In this document: positions 47,966 to 57,551 of the stretch, in pieces
How positions within the stretch are numbered: position 1 is the first letter of the stretch
How the letters are laid out: each line of letters begins with the position of its first letter
Assembly (NCBI RefSeq): GCF_014203755.1
Contig: NZ_JACHJS010000001.1
Coordinates: forward strand, 7,254,001-7,318,000
Source: Saccharothrix violaceirubra
GTDB taxonomy: Bacteria > Actinomycetota > Actinomycetes > Mycobacteriales > Pseudonocardiaceae
Reading direction: 5' to 3'
Length of the DNA stretch: 64,000 nt
The notes under the pieces: model-generated
What the model saw: only the letters and a program-made list of their open reading frames with translations
Told to the model about the DNA's origin: nothing
Database searches by the model: none
Position numbers and translations under genes: made by a program

Positions 47966-49885
47966 GTGTCCGAGCCCATCCTGGAACAGGACGAAGAACG
48001 CCCGGTACGCGCGTTGTCGGCGCGTTGGGACCGGGCGTTGGCCGTGGCGGCGTTCCTGGTCGCCCTGCTCGTGCTCAAGCAGGTGTTCCGGCCGTTCGCG
48101 CAGGGCGGGCAGTTCTACCTGGTCGTGTTCCTGGCGGTGACGTTGCCGCTGGTGTTCCTGTCGTACGGGCGGTCCGCCGACCCCGGACCGCTCGACTGGG
48201 TGTTGGCGCTCCTGGCGTTCCTGGCCGGTGCGTACCCGTTGGCCGGTTTCGACGCGTTCCTCGACCGGCAGGGCCAACTGTCGACGCCCGACGTGATCGC
48301 CGGGACCGTGCTCCTGCTGCTGATCCTCGAAGCCGCGCGGCGCACGACCGGGTGGGTGCTGCCGGTGGTGTGCGTGGCGTTCATCGCCTTCGCCTACTAC
48401 GGCGGGTACCTGCCGCCGTCGTGGGCGATCTCCCACGCGGGCGTGGACTTCGCGCAGATCGTGAACGGGTTCTTCAACGACGCCACGGGTTTCTACGGCA
48501 CGCCGCTCGACGTCGCCGCGACCTACATCGTGCTGTTCACGATCTACGGCGCCGTGCTCAACGCGTCCGGCGCGGGCACGTTCTTCGTGGACATCAGCTT
48601 CTCGCTCTTCCGCCGGTCCCGCACCGCACCCGGTCGCACGGCCGCCACCGCCGGCTTCCTGCTCGGCACGGTGTCCGGCTCGGGCACGGCCACGACCGTG
48701 TCGCTGGGCGCGGTGACGTGGCCGATGCTGCGGAAAGCCGGCTACTCGAAGGAGAACGCGGGCGGCCTGCTCGCCGCGTCCGGCATCGGGGCGATCCTGT
48801 CGCCGCCCACCATGGGCGCGGCGGCGTTCATCATCGCCGAGTACCTCCGGGTCTCGTACCTCGACGTGCTCGTGTGGGCGATCCTGCCGACCCTGCTGTA
48901 CTACCTGGGCATCGCGCTGGCCGTCGAGATCGACGCCCGGCGGTTCGGGGCCCGGCCGGTCGACGTGGAGGCGCCCCGGGCGTGGACCGTGCTGCGGCGC
49001 GGCGGCCACCACTTCCTGTCCCTGGGCGTGATCGTCGTCTTCCTCGTGCTCGACGTGCCGGTGTACTCGGCCGTCGTCTACGCCACCGGGGTGGCGGCGT
49101 TGTTCGCGCTGTCGTCCGACCTCAGGGGCTGGTCGCGGCTGGTCGCGACGTCCCTGGCGGTCGGGGTGCGCGGGGCGTTGCCCGTGATCGCGGTGTGCGC
49201 GGCGGCGGGCGTGATCACGTCGACCGTCACCAAGACCGGACTGGGGCAGGCACTCGCCTCGGCGTTGGTGGACCTGGCGTCCGCGGTGTCCTCGAACCCG
49301 GCCGTGGTGCTCGCGGTGACGGCCGTGCTCGCGGCGGTCGCGGTGAGCGTGCTCGGCCTGGCCGTACCGGTGACCGCGTCCTTCGTGATCTCGTGGGTGG
49401 TCGTCGGACCGGCGTTGGTCGAACTCGGTGTCGCACCGGCCGAAGCGGCGATGTTCATCTTCTACTACGCCGTGCTGTCCGAGGTCACGCCGCCGACCGC
49501 GCTCGCCGCGGTGGCGGCCGCCGCGATCACCGGCGGCGACGTGGTGCGGACGATGTGGCGGACGTGGCGGTACACGCTGCCCGCCTTCCTCGTGCCCTTG
49601 GCTTTCGTGCTCACCGACAACGGCTCGAACTTGCTCCTGCATGGCACCCTTCTCGACGCGTTGTGGGTGTTCGCGGTGTCGGCACTGGGCGTGGCCGCGC
49701 TCGCGGTCGCGACCGGCGGGTGGCTGGTGCGCCGTGCGGGCGTGGCCGAACGGGCGCTGTGCGTACCGGCGGCCCTGGCCCTGCTGTACCCGGACCCCCG
49801 CAGCGTCGCGATCGGCGCGGCGTTCCTGTTCGCCGCGACGGTCGTGCACGTGCTGGTCAACCGGAAGGAGAACCGGGATGCGTAG
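47966..49885 (+). CDS. TRAP-T transporter permease (4TM/12TM fused type)
   Basis: A 639-aa protein with about 15 or more helices, the fused DctQM (4TM/12TM) class. Conserved TRAP-M segments include GTVSGSGTATTVSLGAVTWP, GIGAILSPPTMGAAAFI and YAVLSEVTPPTALAA. GTG at 47966 with CGGAGG five bases before. It forms a tripartite importer with the TAXI lipoprotein encoded next; substrates of this class include glutamate and other dicarboxylates. Overlaps the next gene by 8 bases. Confidence 0.92.
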   Translation: MSEPILEQDEERPVRALSARWDRALAVAAFLVALLVLKQVFRPFAQGGQFYLVVFLAVTLPLVFLSYGRSADPGPLDWVLALLAFLAGAYPLAGFDAFLDRQGQLSTPDVIAGTVLLLLILEAARRTTGWVLPVVCVAFIAFAYYGGYLPPSWAISHAGVDFAQIVNGFFNDATGFYGTPLDVAATYIVLFTIYGAVLNASGAGTFFVDISFSLFRRSRTAPGRTAATAGFLLGTVSGSGTATTVSLGAVTWPMLRKAGYSKENAGGLLAASGIGAILSPPTMGAAAFIIAEYLRVSYLDVLVWAILPTLLYYLGIALAVEIDARRFGARPVDVEAPRAWTVLRRGGHHFLSLGVIVVFLVLDVPVYSAVVYATGVAALFALSSDLRGWSRLVATSLAVGVRGALPVIAVCAAAGVITSTVTKTGLGQALASALVDLASAVSSNPAVVLAVTAVLAAVAVSVLGLAVPVTASFVISWVVVGPALVELGVAPAEAAMFIFYYAVLSEVTPPTALAAVAAAAITGGDVVRTMWRTWRYTLPAFLVPLAFVLTDNGSNLLLHGTLLDALWVFAVSALGVAALAVATGGWLVRRAGVAERALCVPAALALLYPDPRSVAIGAAFLFAATVVHVLVNRKENRDA

Positions 49886-50846
49886 GCTCGGAATCGTCGT
49901 GGTGGCGGTCGCGCTGGTCGTCGCCGGCTGCGGCGGCAAGCGGGAACCGGCGGCCCGGCAGGCGGGCGCGGCCGAGTGCGAGGCGGCCGAAGGGCGGATC
50001 ACCATCGCCACCGGCAACTCCGGCGGCGTGTACTACGTGATCGGCGGCGCACTGGCCCAGGTGATCAGCGCCAACACCCCGCTCAAGGCGACGGCGGCCG
50101 AGACCGGTGCGTCCGTGCAGAACGTCCAGCAGCTCGTCGACGGCACGTACGACATCGCGTTCTCGCTCGCCGACACGGCCGCCGACGCGGTCGGCGGCAA
50201 GGGGGCGTTCGAGGGCAAACCCCAGAAGATCCAGGCGTTGACCAGGCTCTACCCCAACTACACGCAGGTGCTCGTGCGCGGCGGGATCAACTCGCCGGCC
50301 GACCTGCGCGGCAAGCGGGTCTCCACCGGGTCGCCCAAGTCCGGCACCGAGGTGATCGCGCAACGGCTGCTGCGCGCGGCCGGACTCGACCCGGACAAGG
50401 ACGTGCAGGCGCAGCGGCTCGACCTGACCAAGACCGCGGACGGCATGAAGGACGGCAGCCTCGACGCGCTGGTGTGGTCGGGCGGACTGCCGACCGCGCA
50501 GATCACCGACATCACCACGTCGTTGAAGGGCGACGTGCACTTCCTCGACCTGACCCCGCAACTGGAGGCGTTGCGGCAGGTCAACCCCGTGTACGACCGG
50601 GGCGTGATCCCGGCCGCCGCCTACGGTCAGCCCGCCGACGTGCCGACGATCATCGTGCCCAACGTGCTGCTCGTCAGAGACGACTTCCCGATCTCGAACG
50701 CGTGCGCCGTGACGAAGGCGATCTACGAGCACAAGGGCGACCTGGAGAAAGTGCACCCGGCGGCCCGCGACATCCTCCGCGACCAGGCCGGGCTGACCGA
50801 CCCGGTTCCGCTGTCGCCCGGCTCGCTGGACGCGCTCGGCGGATAG
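49878..50846 (+). CDS. TAXI-family TRAP substrate-binding lipoprotein
   Basis: A 322-aa lipoprotein: signal helix then lipobox VAGC with Cys at residue 18. TAXI hallmark [19 protein letters not shown], plus [19 protein letters not shown] and [14 protein letters not shown]. It delivers the substrate to the fused permease just upstream. ATG at 49878 overlaps the permease stop. Confidence 0.93.
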   Translation: MRRLGIVVVAVALVVAGCGGKREPAARQAGAAECEAAEGRITIATGNSGGVYYVIGGALAQVISANTPLKATAAETGASVQNVQQLVDGTYDIAFSLADTAADAVGGKGAFEGKPQKIQALTRLYPNYTQVLVRGGINSPADLRGKRVSTGSPKSGTEVIAQRLLRAAGLDPDKDVQAQRLDLTKTADGMKDGSLDALVWSGGLPTAQITDITTSLKGDVHFLDLTPQLEALRQVNPVYDRGVIPAAAYGQPADVPTIIVPNVLLVRDDFPISNACAVTKAIYEHKGDLEKVHPAARDILRDQAGLTDPVPLSPGSLDALGG

Positions 50847-50860
50847 CCGGACGGGTCAAC

Positions 50861-50866
50861 TAGGCT
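50861..50866 (+). promoter_or_regulatory. -10 hexamer TAGGCT before purD
   Basis: TAGGCT ends 8 bases before the GTG of purD with no Shine-Dalgarno between, compatible with a leaderless purD mRNA. Confidence 0.4.
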
Positions 50867-50874
50867 GGCCAACC

Positions 50875-52128
50875 GTGCGTGTCCTGGTCATCGGGTCCGG
50901 AGCCCGTGAACATGCCCTTGTCCTCGCGTTGTCACGGGACCCCGCGGTGGTCGCCTTGGCCTGCGCTCCCGGCAACGCCGGCATCGCCGGACTCGCCGAG
51001 ATCCGCGGCGTCGACGTGACCGACGCGGCGGCCGTGACCTCGCTGGCCGTCGAGTGGCGTGCCGACCTGGTCGTCGTCGGGCCCGAGACGCCGCTGGTCG
51101 CGGGCGCCGCCGACGCCGTGCGCGCGGCCGGCATCCCGTGCTTCGGCCCGTCGGCCGCCGCGGCCCGCATCGAGGGCTCCAAGGCGTTCGCCAAGGACGT
51201 CATGGCGGCGGCCGGCGTGCCGACCGCGACCTCCGAGGTCGTCGACAACCCGGCCCGGCTCGACGCCGCCCTGACCCACTTCGGCCCGACCTGGGTGGTC
51301 AAGGACGACGGGCTCGCGGCGGGCAAGGGCGTGGTCGTGACGGCCGACCGCGCGACCGCGCGTGCGCACGCCATGACCCTGCTGGACAACGGCCACCCGG
51401 TGCTCCTGGAGTCGTTCCTCTCCGGGCCCGAGGTGTCCCTGTTCTGCCTGGTCGACGGCGCGAACGTGGTGCCCCTGCTGCCCGCGCAGGACTTCAAGCG
51501 CGTGGGCGACGGCGACTCCGGCCCCAACACCGGTGGCATGGGTGCCTATGCGCCGCTGCCCTGGGCGCCGGACGGCCTGGTGGAGACCATCGTGGCGACG
51601 TGCGTGCAGCCCGTGGTCGACGAACTGGCCCGCCGCGACACCCCGTTCACCGGCCTGCTCTACGCGGGCCTGGCCCTCACCCCCACCGGGCCGCAGGTGA
51701 TCGAGTTCAACTGCCGCTTCGGCGATCCCGAGACCCAGGCCGTGCTGGCACTGCTCGAGACGCCGCTGGCCGGCCTGCTGCTGGCCGCGTCCACCGGCGG
51801 CCTCGGCGGGATCGCCGACCTGGACTGGGCACCCGGCTACGCCGTGACCGTGGTCGTGGCCGCCGAGGGCTACCCCGGCCGACCCCGGACGGGGGACGTC
51901 GTCGGCGGCACCGAGGCGGACGGCGTGCTGCACGCCGGCACCCGCCGGCGTGACGACGGCGCCGTGGTGTCGACGGGCGGTCGCGTGCTGGCCGTCGTGG
52001 GTACCGGCGACACGCTGGCCGACGCCCGCACGTCCGCGTACGACCGCGTGAAGACCGTGCACCTGACCGGCTCCCACCACCGCTCCGACATCGCCTTGCG
52101 CGCCGCGAACGGCGAGATCGAATTCTGA
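50875..52128 (+). CDS. purD: Phosphoribosylamine-glycine ligase
   Basis: A 417-aa GAR synthetase (step 2 of purine synthesis) with ATP-grasp fold. Recognisable motifs are GSGAREHAL at the start, [45 protein letters not shown] and [20 protein letters not shown] at 50875 gives the standard N-terminus. Its promoter-like hexamer is adjacent. Confidence 0.98.
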   Translation: MRVLVIGSGAREHALVLALSRDPAVVALACAPGNAGIAGLAEIRGVDVTDAAAVTSLAVEWRADLVVVGPETPLVAGAADAVRAAGIPCFGPSAAAARIEGSKAFAKDVMAAAGVPTATSEVVDNPARLDAALTHFGPTWVVKDDGLAAGKGVVVTADRATARAHAMTLLDNGHPVLLESFLSGPEVSLFCLVDGANVVPLLPAQDFKRVGDGDSGPNTGGMGAYAPLPWAPDGLVETIVATCVQPVVDELARRDTPFTGLLYAGLALTPTGPQVIEFNCRFGDPETQAVLALLETPLAGLLLAASTGGLGGIADLDWAPGYAVTVVVAAEGYPGRPRTGDVVGGTEADGVLHAGTRRRDDGAVVSTGGRVLAVVGTGDTLADARTSAYDRVKTVHLTGSHHRSDIALRAANGEIEF

Positions 52129-52185
52129 CTCGCACTTCTCCCGCAGTCGGAAGCCTCATGCCCGGATTTGTCGAATCACAGACTC

Positions 52186-52222
52186 GGCGCCCTGGTCGTT
52201 GATAGCCTGCGATCAGGGCGCC
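52186..52222 (+). other. Inverted repeat in the 52129-52335 gap
   Basis: Perfect 9-base arms GGCGCCCTG (52186-52194) and CAGGGCGCC (52214-52222) flank a TTGATAGCCTGCG element (52199-52211) that recurs as TTGGTAGCCTGCG at 53706-53718 upstream of the 53761 gene. TAGCCT is a plausible -10. Confidence 0.4.
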
Positions 52223-52335
52223 GGGCAGTCGCCGACCGTCCGGAGACATGGTCGATCCGGGATACGCAGCCATGTGATGTGGCACGCGGTACGGCTGCTT
52301 CGGGAAAGCCGTTCTCGTCACAATGGGGGCTGGTA

Positions 52336-52926
52336 GTGCGTAGTAGCGCTGTTCGCACGACCGCCCTGCTGACTGCCGTCGCCGCACTGACCGCAGCGTG
52401 CACGACCGAGCAGCCGGGCAAGGGCATGGCCGCCAGTCCGACATCGGCGGCACCGAAGACCACCACGACTGAGAAGAAGCCTCGCCCAGAGGAAATCAAG
52501 CTCGACGGGATCGACCCCTGCCAAGTGCTCACCGACGAGCAGATGAAACAGCTTTCGGTCAGCCGTAGAACCCGGATGAACCAGGACCTCGTCAAGGACG
52601 GCAGCGAGGACCCGGTCTGCAACTACGGCAACAACAGCTCGCCGCGGATCATCTACGGCGTCGGCCTCGTCATCGGGTCGGGCATCGACCACTGGACGGG
52701 AAACGGCAACGTCGATGTCAAGCCCACCACCGTGGGTGGCTACAGCGCGGTGACGCTGACCTTCAAGGGTGCGCCCGTCGACTGCGCGCTTGCGATCGAC
52801 ATCGCCGGCGGACAACAGTTCTACTTCGACTACGAGCCCGGTCAGGCGGCTGCGCAGGACGTCATGTGCCAGAACGCGGTCAAAGGTGCGGAACTCGCGC
52901 TGGCCACGTTGCAGACCTTGAAGTGA
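52336..52926 (+). CDS. DUF3558 lipoprotein (copy 1)
   Basis: A 196-aa DUF3558 lipoprotein: signal helix, LTAAC lipobox (C22), Pro/Thr/Lys-rich linker, then the conserved domain with IDPCQVLTDEQ, NYGNNSSPR and the C-terminal QDVMCQNAVKGAELALATLQTLK (shown in part: DVMCQNAVKGAELALATL). Four cysteines suggest two disulfides. Opens the T7SS-associated island. GTG at 52336 behind GGGGGCTGG. Confidence 0.85.
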   Translation: MRSSAVRTTALLTAVAALTAACTTEQPGKGMAASPTSAAPKTTTTEKKPRPEEIKLDGIDPCQVLTDEQMKQLSVSRRTRMNQDLVKDGSEDPVCNYGNNSSPRIIYGVGLVIGSGIDHWTGNGNVDVKPTTVGGYSAVTLTFKGAPVDCALAIDIAGGQQFYFDYEPGQAAAQDVMCQNAVKGAELALATLQTLK

Positions 52927-52997
52927 GATGCAGGTCGTGCCCAACGGCAATGGCAACCTCGTCGAGGACGAGATCCACATCGCGATAGGGGTCAGGC

Positions 52998-53576
52998 GTG
53001 AGTGAACGCATGTATCGGTGTGTCGCCATCGTCGCGTTGATCGGGGCTTTTTCGGCCGCGTGCGCATCGCGGGAGCCTGGGTTCGGTAAGCCCGAGGAAG
53101 CTCCGAAAGTCCATTTCACGACCTCCGCTGTGGAACGCCCTGTGGTGATCAAACTCGATGGCCTCGACCCCTGTGTTGTTTTCACGGCCGAACAGACGAA
53201 ACAACTGAAGACGGCCCGCTCCAGCCGGCAGGACATGGATCTGCTCAAGAACGGCAGCAATACACCGTTGTGCAGCTATATGACCAGTTCGGCGCCACGG
53301 CACTCCTACGGTGTCGGTCTGGTGACCAGTGCGGGGATCGACTACTGGGATGAATCGGGCAACATCGATGTCAAGGCGGTCGAGGTGTCCGGCTACCGTG
53401 CGGCGACTCTCGGGCTGAGCGGTGTGGATGCCTTTTGCGCGGTTGTCGTCGATGTCGCCGACGGGCAACAGCTTTACGTCGACTATCACGTGGATGACCA
53501 AAGTCAAGACGTCATGTGCCAGAACGCGGCCAAGGGCGCGGAGCTCGCGTTGGCCACGTTGCGGACCCTGAAGTGA
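52998..53576 (+). CDS. DUF3558 lipoprotein (copy 2)
   Basis: A 192-aa DUF3558 lipoprotein. Lipobox FSAAC (C22), then LDGLDPCVVFTAEQTKQLK, and the conserved YGVGLVTSAGIDYW. The 3' 279 bases (53299-53577, including the stop) are identical to 54522-54800 in copy 3, while the 5' half differs, evidence of gene conversion or recombination. Starts at GTG 52998. Confidence 0.88.
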   Translation: MSERMYRCVAIVALIGAFSAACASREPGFGKPEEAPKVHFTTSAVERPVVIKLDGLDPCVVFTAEQTKQLKTARSSRQDMDLLKNGSNTPLCSYMTSSAPRHSYGVGLVTSAGIDYWDESGNIDVKAVEVSGYRAATLGLSGVDAFCAVVVDVADGQQLYVDYHVDDQSQDVMCQNAAKGAELALATLRTLK

Positions 53577-53577
53577 G
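53299..53577. repeat. 279-bp direct repeat, copy A
   Basis: Identical base for base to 54522-54800 as read by eye. It covers the C-terminal half of DUF3558 copy 2 to the stop. Confidence 0.9.
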
Positions 53578-53760
53578 AGGTGTCGGCGTCGCTGAGGCCA
53601 CGCGATGGTGGCGACGGGCGGAGTCGGCCTCCGATCGTGCCGTGGTGCGGTCGGAACCGCCACGCCCTCGTTCTCGTCGAACCATGGGCCGGGCACGCTC
53701 GGACGTTGGTAGCCTGCGAACCGGGACCGGACCGTTACCGACCGTACGGGGGTAGGAGTC

Positions 53761-54210
53761 GTGGCAGAGGACAACGGCATCCTGGGCATGGCCGCCGGGG
53801 TCGGCGGCGCCGTCGGCGCGGCGGTCGGTGCGCTGATCACCGCGGAGAAGGCGCTCGGCAAGACCATGCCCGGGGCTTCGGCGTCGGCACAGCAGTTCGC
53901 CGTGGACAAGGAAACCGTCCTGCAGGCCGGCAAGATCGTTTTTGACCAGGCCCTCAGGTTGAACGATGCTCTTCGACGCGCGGAACGCGGCCTGCTCGTC
54001 AAGTTGGGGCCGAATGCCGATCCGGTGAACGAGGACGTCGCCGCCGCTTGGAACGCGCGACTCATCGAAGGTCCGGAGTCGTACGCGGGACGAGTCCGCC
54101 AGTACCGGACCAGCCTCTCCAATCTGGTCGACCAGTTGCGCGAGGTCGCCAAGCAGTACGGCTTCACCGAGGACGAGGTCGTGTCCGCGATGGGGGTCAA
54201 GAGTGCGTGA
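53761..54210 (+). CDS. PE/PPE-like helical protein of the T7SS island
   Basis: A 149-aa protein. N-terminal Gly/Ala hydrophobic GMAAGVGGAVGAAVGALITAE, then helices with KIVFDQALRLNDALRRAERG and ENARLIEGPESYAGRVRQY-type segments. Size and composition fit the ESX-associated small helical proteins, but no WXG or PE motif is certain. GTG at 53761, promoter-like TTGGTAGCCT 46 bases upstream. It overlaps the next DUF3558 gene by 8 bases. Confidence 0.65.
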   Translation: MAEDNGILGMAAGVGGAVGAAVGALITAEKALGKTMPGASASAQQFAVDKETVLQAGKIVFDQALRLNDALRRAERGLLVKLGPNADPVNEDVAAAWNARLIEGPESYAGRVRQYRTSLSNLVDQLREVAKQYGFTEDEVVSAMGVKSA

Positions 54211-54799
54211 CTTCCTGCGTCCGGGCATCTTGTGCGTCGCCCTTGTGGGGACGCTCGCGGTCGCCTGTACCTCGAAGGAGCCGGGCAACGGCACCGCCGG
54301 GTCCACGCCGACCGTCGGCGTGACCACGTCCGCGGCCGGGACGAAATCCGCCACGCCGCGACCCAAGGCGATCAAGCTCGATGGAATCGACCCGTGCACG
54401 GTTTTCACGCCTGCTCAAACCAGTCAGTTGAAGACCGTGCGCACCACCCGTGACGACAGTGACCTGCTCAAGAATGGCAGCCAAGCGCCGCTGTGCAACT
54501 ACGGAACCACCGGCGCGCCGTGGCACTCCTACGGTGTCGGTCTGGTGACCAGTGCGGGGATCGACTACTGGGATGAATCGGGCAACATCGATGTCAAGGC
54601 GGTCGAGGTGTCCGGCTACCGTGCGGCGACTCTCGGGCTGAGCGGTGTGGATGCCTTTTGCGCGGTTGTCGTCGATGTCGCCGACGGGCAACAGCTTTAC
54701 GTCGACTATCACGTGGATGACCAAAGTCAAGACGTCATGTGCCAGAACGCGGCCAAGGGCGCGGAGCTCGCGTTGGCCACGTTGCGGACCCTGAAGTGA
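54203..54799 (+). CDS. DUF3558 lipoprotein (copy 3)
   Basis: A 198-aa DUF3558 lipoprotein. Lipobox AVAC (C22), linker with TSAAGTKSATPRP, then IDPCTVFTPAQTSQLK. Its C-terminal half is DNA-identical to copy 2 from SYGVGLVTSAGIDYW onward; only the N-terminal half differs. Overlaps the preceding helical protein gene by 8 bases, so the two are co-translated. Confidence 0.88.
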   Translation: MRDFLRPGILCVALVGTLAVACTSKEPGNGTAGSTPTVGVTTSAAGTKSATPRPKAIKLDGIDPCTVFTPAQTSQLKTVRTTRDDSDLLKNGSQAPLCNYGTTGAPWHSYGVGLVTSAGIDYWDESGNIDVKAVEVSGYRAATLGLSGVDAFCAVVVDVADGQQLYVDYHVDDQSQDVMCQNAAKGAELALATLRTLK

Positions 54800-54800
54800 G
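54522..54800. repeat. 279-bp direct repeat, copy B
   Basis: Second copy of the block at 53299-53577, 1223 bases downstream. Confidence 0.9.
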
Positions 54801-54880
54801 GCGCGGTGCATCGCCGGCGGCGGGGTGAACAGGGGCTCGGCGCCTCGGCAGCCAGGGGCGTGCGCCGCGGCGGCCGAACA

Positions 54881-55456
54881 GTGCGGGTCGGCGTCGTGCG
54901 TGCGGTCGCACTGCTCGGCGCTGCCACAGTGACGGGCGCGTGCGGCACGGCGGAGCCGACAAGAGGTGTGACGCTGCCGATCTCGCAGACCTTTACGACG
55001 AAGGCGGGGAGCGACCGGCCGACGACCGTCAAGGTCGACGGGGTCGACCCGTGTCGGTTGTTGACCCCCGGGCAGATGAAGCAGCTCAAGGTCGTCGAGA
55101 ACGAGCGCAACGACAGCGACGTCGTCGGTGCGGGCAACGTTCCGACCTGTGAGTTCACCGGCGACCTCCAAACCAACTACGGCGTGTCGGTGATCACCGG
55201 CACCGGCGTGGAGTACTGGACCGGCAAAGGGAACACCGACGTCGGCGAGGTCGTCGTCGGTGGGTTCCCGGCGCGGACCATCAGTCTCAGCGGCACCGCG
55301 GCGGATTGCGCGGTCGCCGTCGACGTGGCTGACAAGCAGCAGTTGTACGTCGACTTCATCCCTATCGGGAGCGGCAAGCCGACCAAGGATGTCATGTGCC
55401 AGAACGCGGCCAAGGGCGCGGAACTCGCGTTGGCCACGTTGCAGACCTTGAAGTGA
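54881..55456 (+). CDS. DUF3558 lipoprotein (copy 4)
   Basis: A 191-aa DUF3558 lipoprotein. Lipobox VTGAC (C21), VDPCRLLTPGQMKQLK, CEFTGDLQTNYGVSVITG and the conserved DVMCQNAAKGAELALATL tail. More diverged than copies 2-3 in the middle but the same last 18 residues. GTG at 54881 chosen (no Shine-Dalgarno); start uncertain by a few codons. Followed by the PPE-like gene after 8 bases. Confidence 0.82.
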   Translation: MRVGVVRAVALLGAATVTGACGTAEPTRGVTLPISQTFTTKAGSDRPTTVKVDGVDPCRLLTPGQMKQLKVVENERNDSDVVGAGNVPTCEFTGDLQTNYGVSVITGTGVEYWTGKGNTDVGEVVVGGFPARTISLSGTAADCAVAVDVADKQQLYVDFIPIGSGKPTKDVMCQNAAKGAELALATLQTLK

Positions 55457-55464
55457 GGGGTGTC

Positions 55465-56712
55465 ATGGGTTATCGGGAGATCGGGGACCACCGCTTCGAG
55501 GGGTACGACAACCATGCCCTCGCGGGACTGGTCGAGAAGTTCAAGTCCGGTGACGCGGCCCAGCGGTTCTCCGAGGCCTCGCACGCCCTGCGTGAACTCG
55601 CCGCCGGTCTTGCCGAGACCGACGAGGTGTTGCGGCGCGAGTTGGGCAAGCTCGGCATCGAGTGGCAGGGTGCGGCCGGCGACAAGGCCGGTGGCACGAT
55701 CACCGCCCAGGCCGACTACGCGGGCAACGCCGACGAGACCGCCCAGCGCACCTCCAAGGCCACGGCCGAGCAGAGTGCGACCTTCAGCCAGACCCGGCAC
55801 GTGCTGCCCGAGTCGACGTCCCTGCTCGGCGCCACCCAGCAGTCGACGTGGGACAAGGTCGCCGGGTTCGCCGGCTACGAGACCGACCACGCCGAAGAGG
55901 TCAAGCAGACCCAGGCGGCACGCGAGCAGGCCATCCGCGGCCTCGACCAGTACACCGAGGCGTCCCGTTCGACGCTCGACTCCTACCAGGGCCTGAACAA
56001 GCCGCCGAACTTCGACGTCACCGTGGCCTCCAGCGCGACCGCGACGGTCGCCCACGTCGCCACGCCCGCGGGTCACATCGGCGGCGTGCCGACCGGGCTG
56101 CCCGCGTCGGCGGGTCTGCCCGGCGGGTCCGTCGGCCTGCCCGGCGGCGCCACCGCCGGTATCCCGCCGCAGCTGCCCGCCGGCGGTCTCAGCGGCCAGT
56201 TGCCGGGCACGCCGGTCGGTCCTTCCGTGCCGATCCAGGCCAATCCGCTGCTGGGCCGCGTGCCGACCTCCAACATCGGGCTCGGGATCGGGCTGGGGTT
56301 GTCCACGCTCACCGGGCTCGGGATCGCCGGGTCGGTGCGGCCCGACCGCCTCGTGCGGGGCGGTGGGAAGGGCGGCACGGCGACGGGCAAGGCCCCGGAA
56401 GGCGGCGCCAAGGCCGTCGGCAAGGCGGGTGTCGCGGCCGGCAAGTCCGGGATCTCGGCCACGCTGGGTGCGATCGACCCCGACGAACGGCCGGTCGGCC
56501 GGGCGCCGGGTGCCGCGTCCGCCGCCACGGCGGCCGGCAACACGCGTACCGGCAAGGTCGGCACCGGCACGATGCTCCAGCCCGCCGCCTCGGCCAAGGA
56601 CGAGGAGGACGCCGAGCACGTGCGCAAGTACGGCGTCGACTCCGACGACGTGTTCGGCGACGAGCGGATGGTCGTCCAGTCGGTCCTCGGCGACGACTCC
56701 GAGCGGAAGTAG
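55465..56712 (+). CDS. PPE-like T7SS protein with Pro/Gly-rich C-terminus
   Basis: A 415-aa protein. N-terminal ~180 residues are helical with GIEWQGAAGDKAGG at the hairpin turn and FSEASHALRELAAGLAETDEVL, PPE-like. The C-terminal half is low-complexity Gly/Pro/Ala with repeats GLPGG and a Lys-rich region, then acidic DDVFGDERMVVQSVLGDD. It is followed by an EspG-like gene, its probable chaperone. ATG at 55465. Confidence 0.75.
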   Translation: MGYREIGDHRFEGYDNHALAGLVEKFKSGDAAQRFSEASHALRELAAGLAETDEVLRRELGKLGIEWQGAAGDKAGGTITAQADYAGNADETAQRTSKATAEQSATFSQTRHVLPESTSLLGATQQSTWDKVAGFAGYETDHAEEVKQTQAAREQAIRGLDQYTEASRSTLDSYQGLNKPPNFDVTVASSATATVAHVATPAGHIGGVPTGLPASAGLPGGSVGLPGGATAGIPPQLPAGGLSGQLPGTPVGPSVPIQANPLLGRVPTSNIGLGIGLGLSTLTGLGIAGSVRPDRLVRGGGKGGTATGKAPEGGAKAVGKAGVAAGKSGISATLGAIDPDERPVGRAPGAASAATAAGNTRTGKVGTGTMLQPAASAKDEEDAEHVRKYGVDSDDVFGDERMVVQSVLGDDSERK

Positions 56713-56718
56713 CCCGCG

Positions 56719-57480
56719 GTGACCGTGGTACTGAGCACGCTGGAGTTCGACGTGGCGTGGGAGGCCGAGCGCCACCCCCGCCGCAACGTCGCGCTCGACG
56801 TGCCCAGCCCCGGCATCACGCACACCGAACGCGCGGCGTTCGTCGAGAACGCCTGGCACTCCCTGGAGGAGCGGGGTCTGGCGCACAACCGCCGGGTCAC
56901 GCCCGAGATCGCCGACGCGTTCGCGTTGCTGGCCAACCCCAAGGTGTCCGTCGACCTGTGGATCTGGGTCGACGGCCGCAAGATCAGGGGCCTGGCGGCG
57001 GCCGGGTCGGACGAGGCCGTGCTCGGTGTCGTCGACGGCGACGAGGTGTGGCTGATCGAGTCGCGGGCCACCGCGCTGGCCGACGACGCGGTGTCGGTCA
57101 CCGGTGAACGCCCGGCCGGTCGCGGCCGGTCCGTGAGCCTGCCCAACGACGTGTTCCGCGCCGCCGCCGACGAGGCCGGCCGGGACGCGGACAAGCTCGT
57201 CCTCTCGTTGGAGTACCACGGGATTCCACTGCACGAGGCCCAGGAACTCGCGGGCATGGTGGACGGCATGGGCACGCGGGGCCAGTTCGGCGTGGAACGC
57301 GCCCGGCCGGGCGGTCCGCCCGTGCGCGCGAACCGGGTCGTGGCGTGGCACGACACCCCGTCCGGCCGGTACCTGCACCTGGTGCGGCCGAGTTCGGACG
57401 GCCGTGACTGGAGCACGATCACGCCGATCGACAACCACCGGCTCGCGGTGTGCGTCCGGGAGCTGATGCAGGAGGTCTGA
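56719..57480 (+). CDS. EspG-like T7SS chaperone
   Basis: A 253-aa protein matching EspG (ESX secretion-associated): TLEFDVAWEAERHPRRN opening, DLWIWVDGRKIRGLAA, GVVDGDEVWLIE and a C-terminal GRYLHLVRPSSDGRDW. EspG proteins bind PPE proteins in the cytosol before export, so the upstream PPE-like protein is the likely client. GTG at 56719, six bases after that gene. Confidence 0.85.
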   Translation: MTVVLSTLEFDVAWEAERHPRRNVALDVPSPGITHTERAAFVENAWHSLEERGLAHNRRVTPEIADAFALLANPKVSVDLWIWVDGRKIRGLAAAGSDEAVLGVVDGDEVWLIESRATALADDAVSVTGERPAGRGRSVSLPNDVFRAAADEAGRDADKLVLSLEYHGIPLHEAQELAGMVDGMGTRGQFGVERARPGGPPVRANRVVAWHDTPSGRYLHLVRPSSDGRDWSTITPIDNHRLAVCVRELMQEV

Positions 57481-57551
57481 GGGGAACCGGCCCCGCGGGC
57501 GCGGCGTCCAACACCCACGCCTGCCCGCCGTCCTTCGGGAGTGACGTTCCG

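Noticed and set aside
45560..50846. Sulfonate-use operon including SsuD-like, GlpQ and TRAP genes
   Set aside because: GlpQ is on the other strand and a terminator separates it; TRAP-TAXI carriers are not sulfonate ABC importers.
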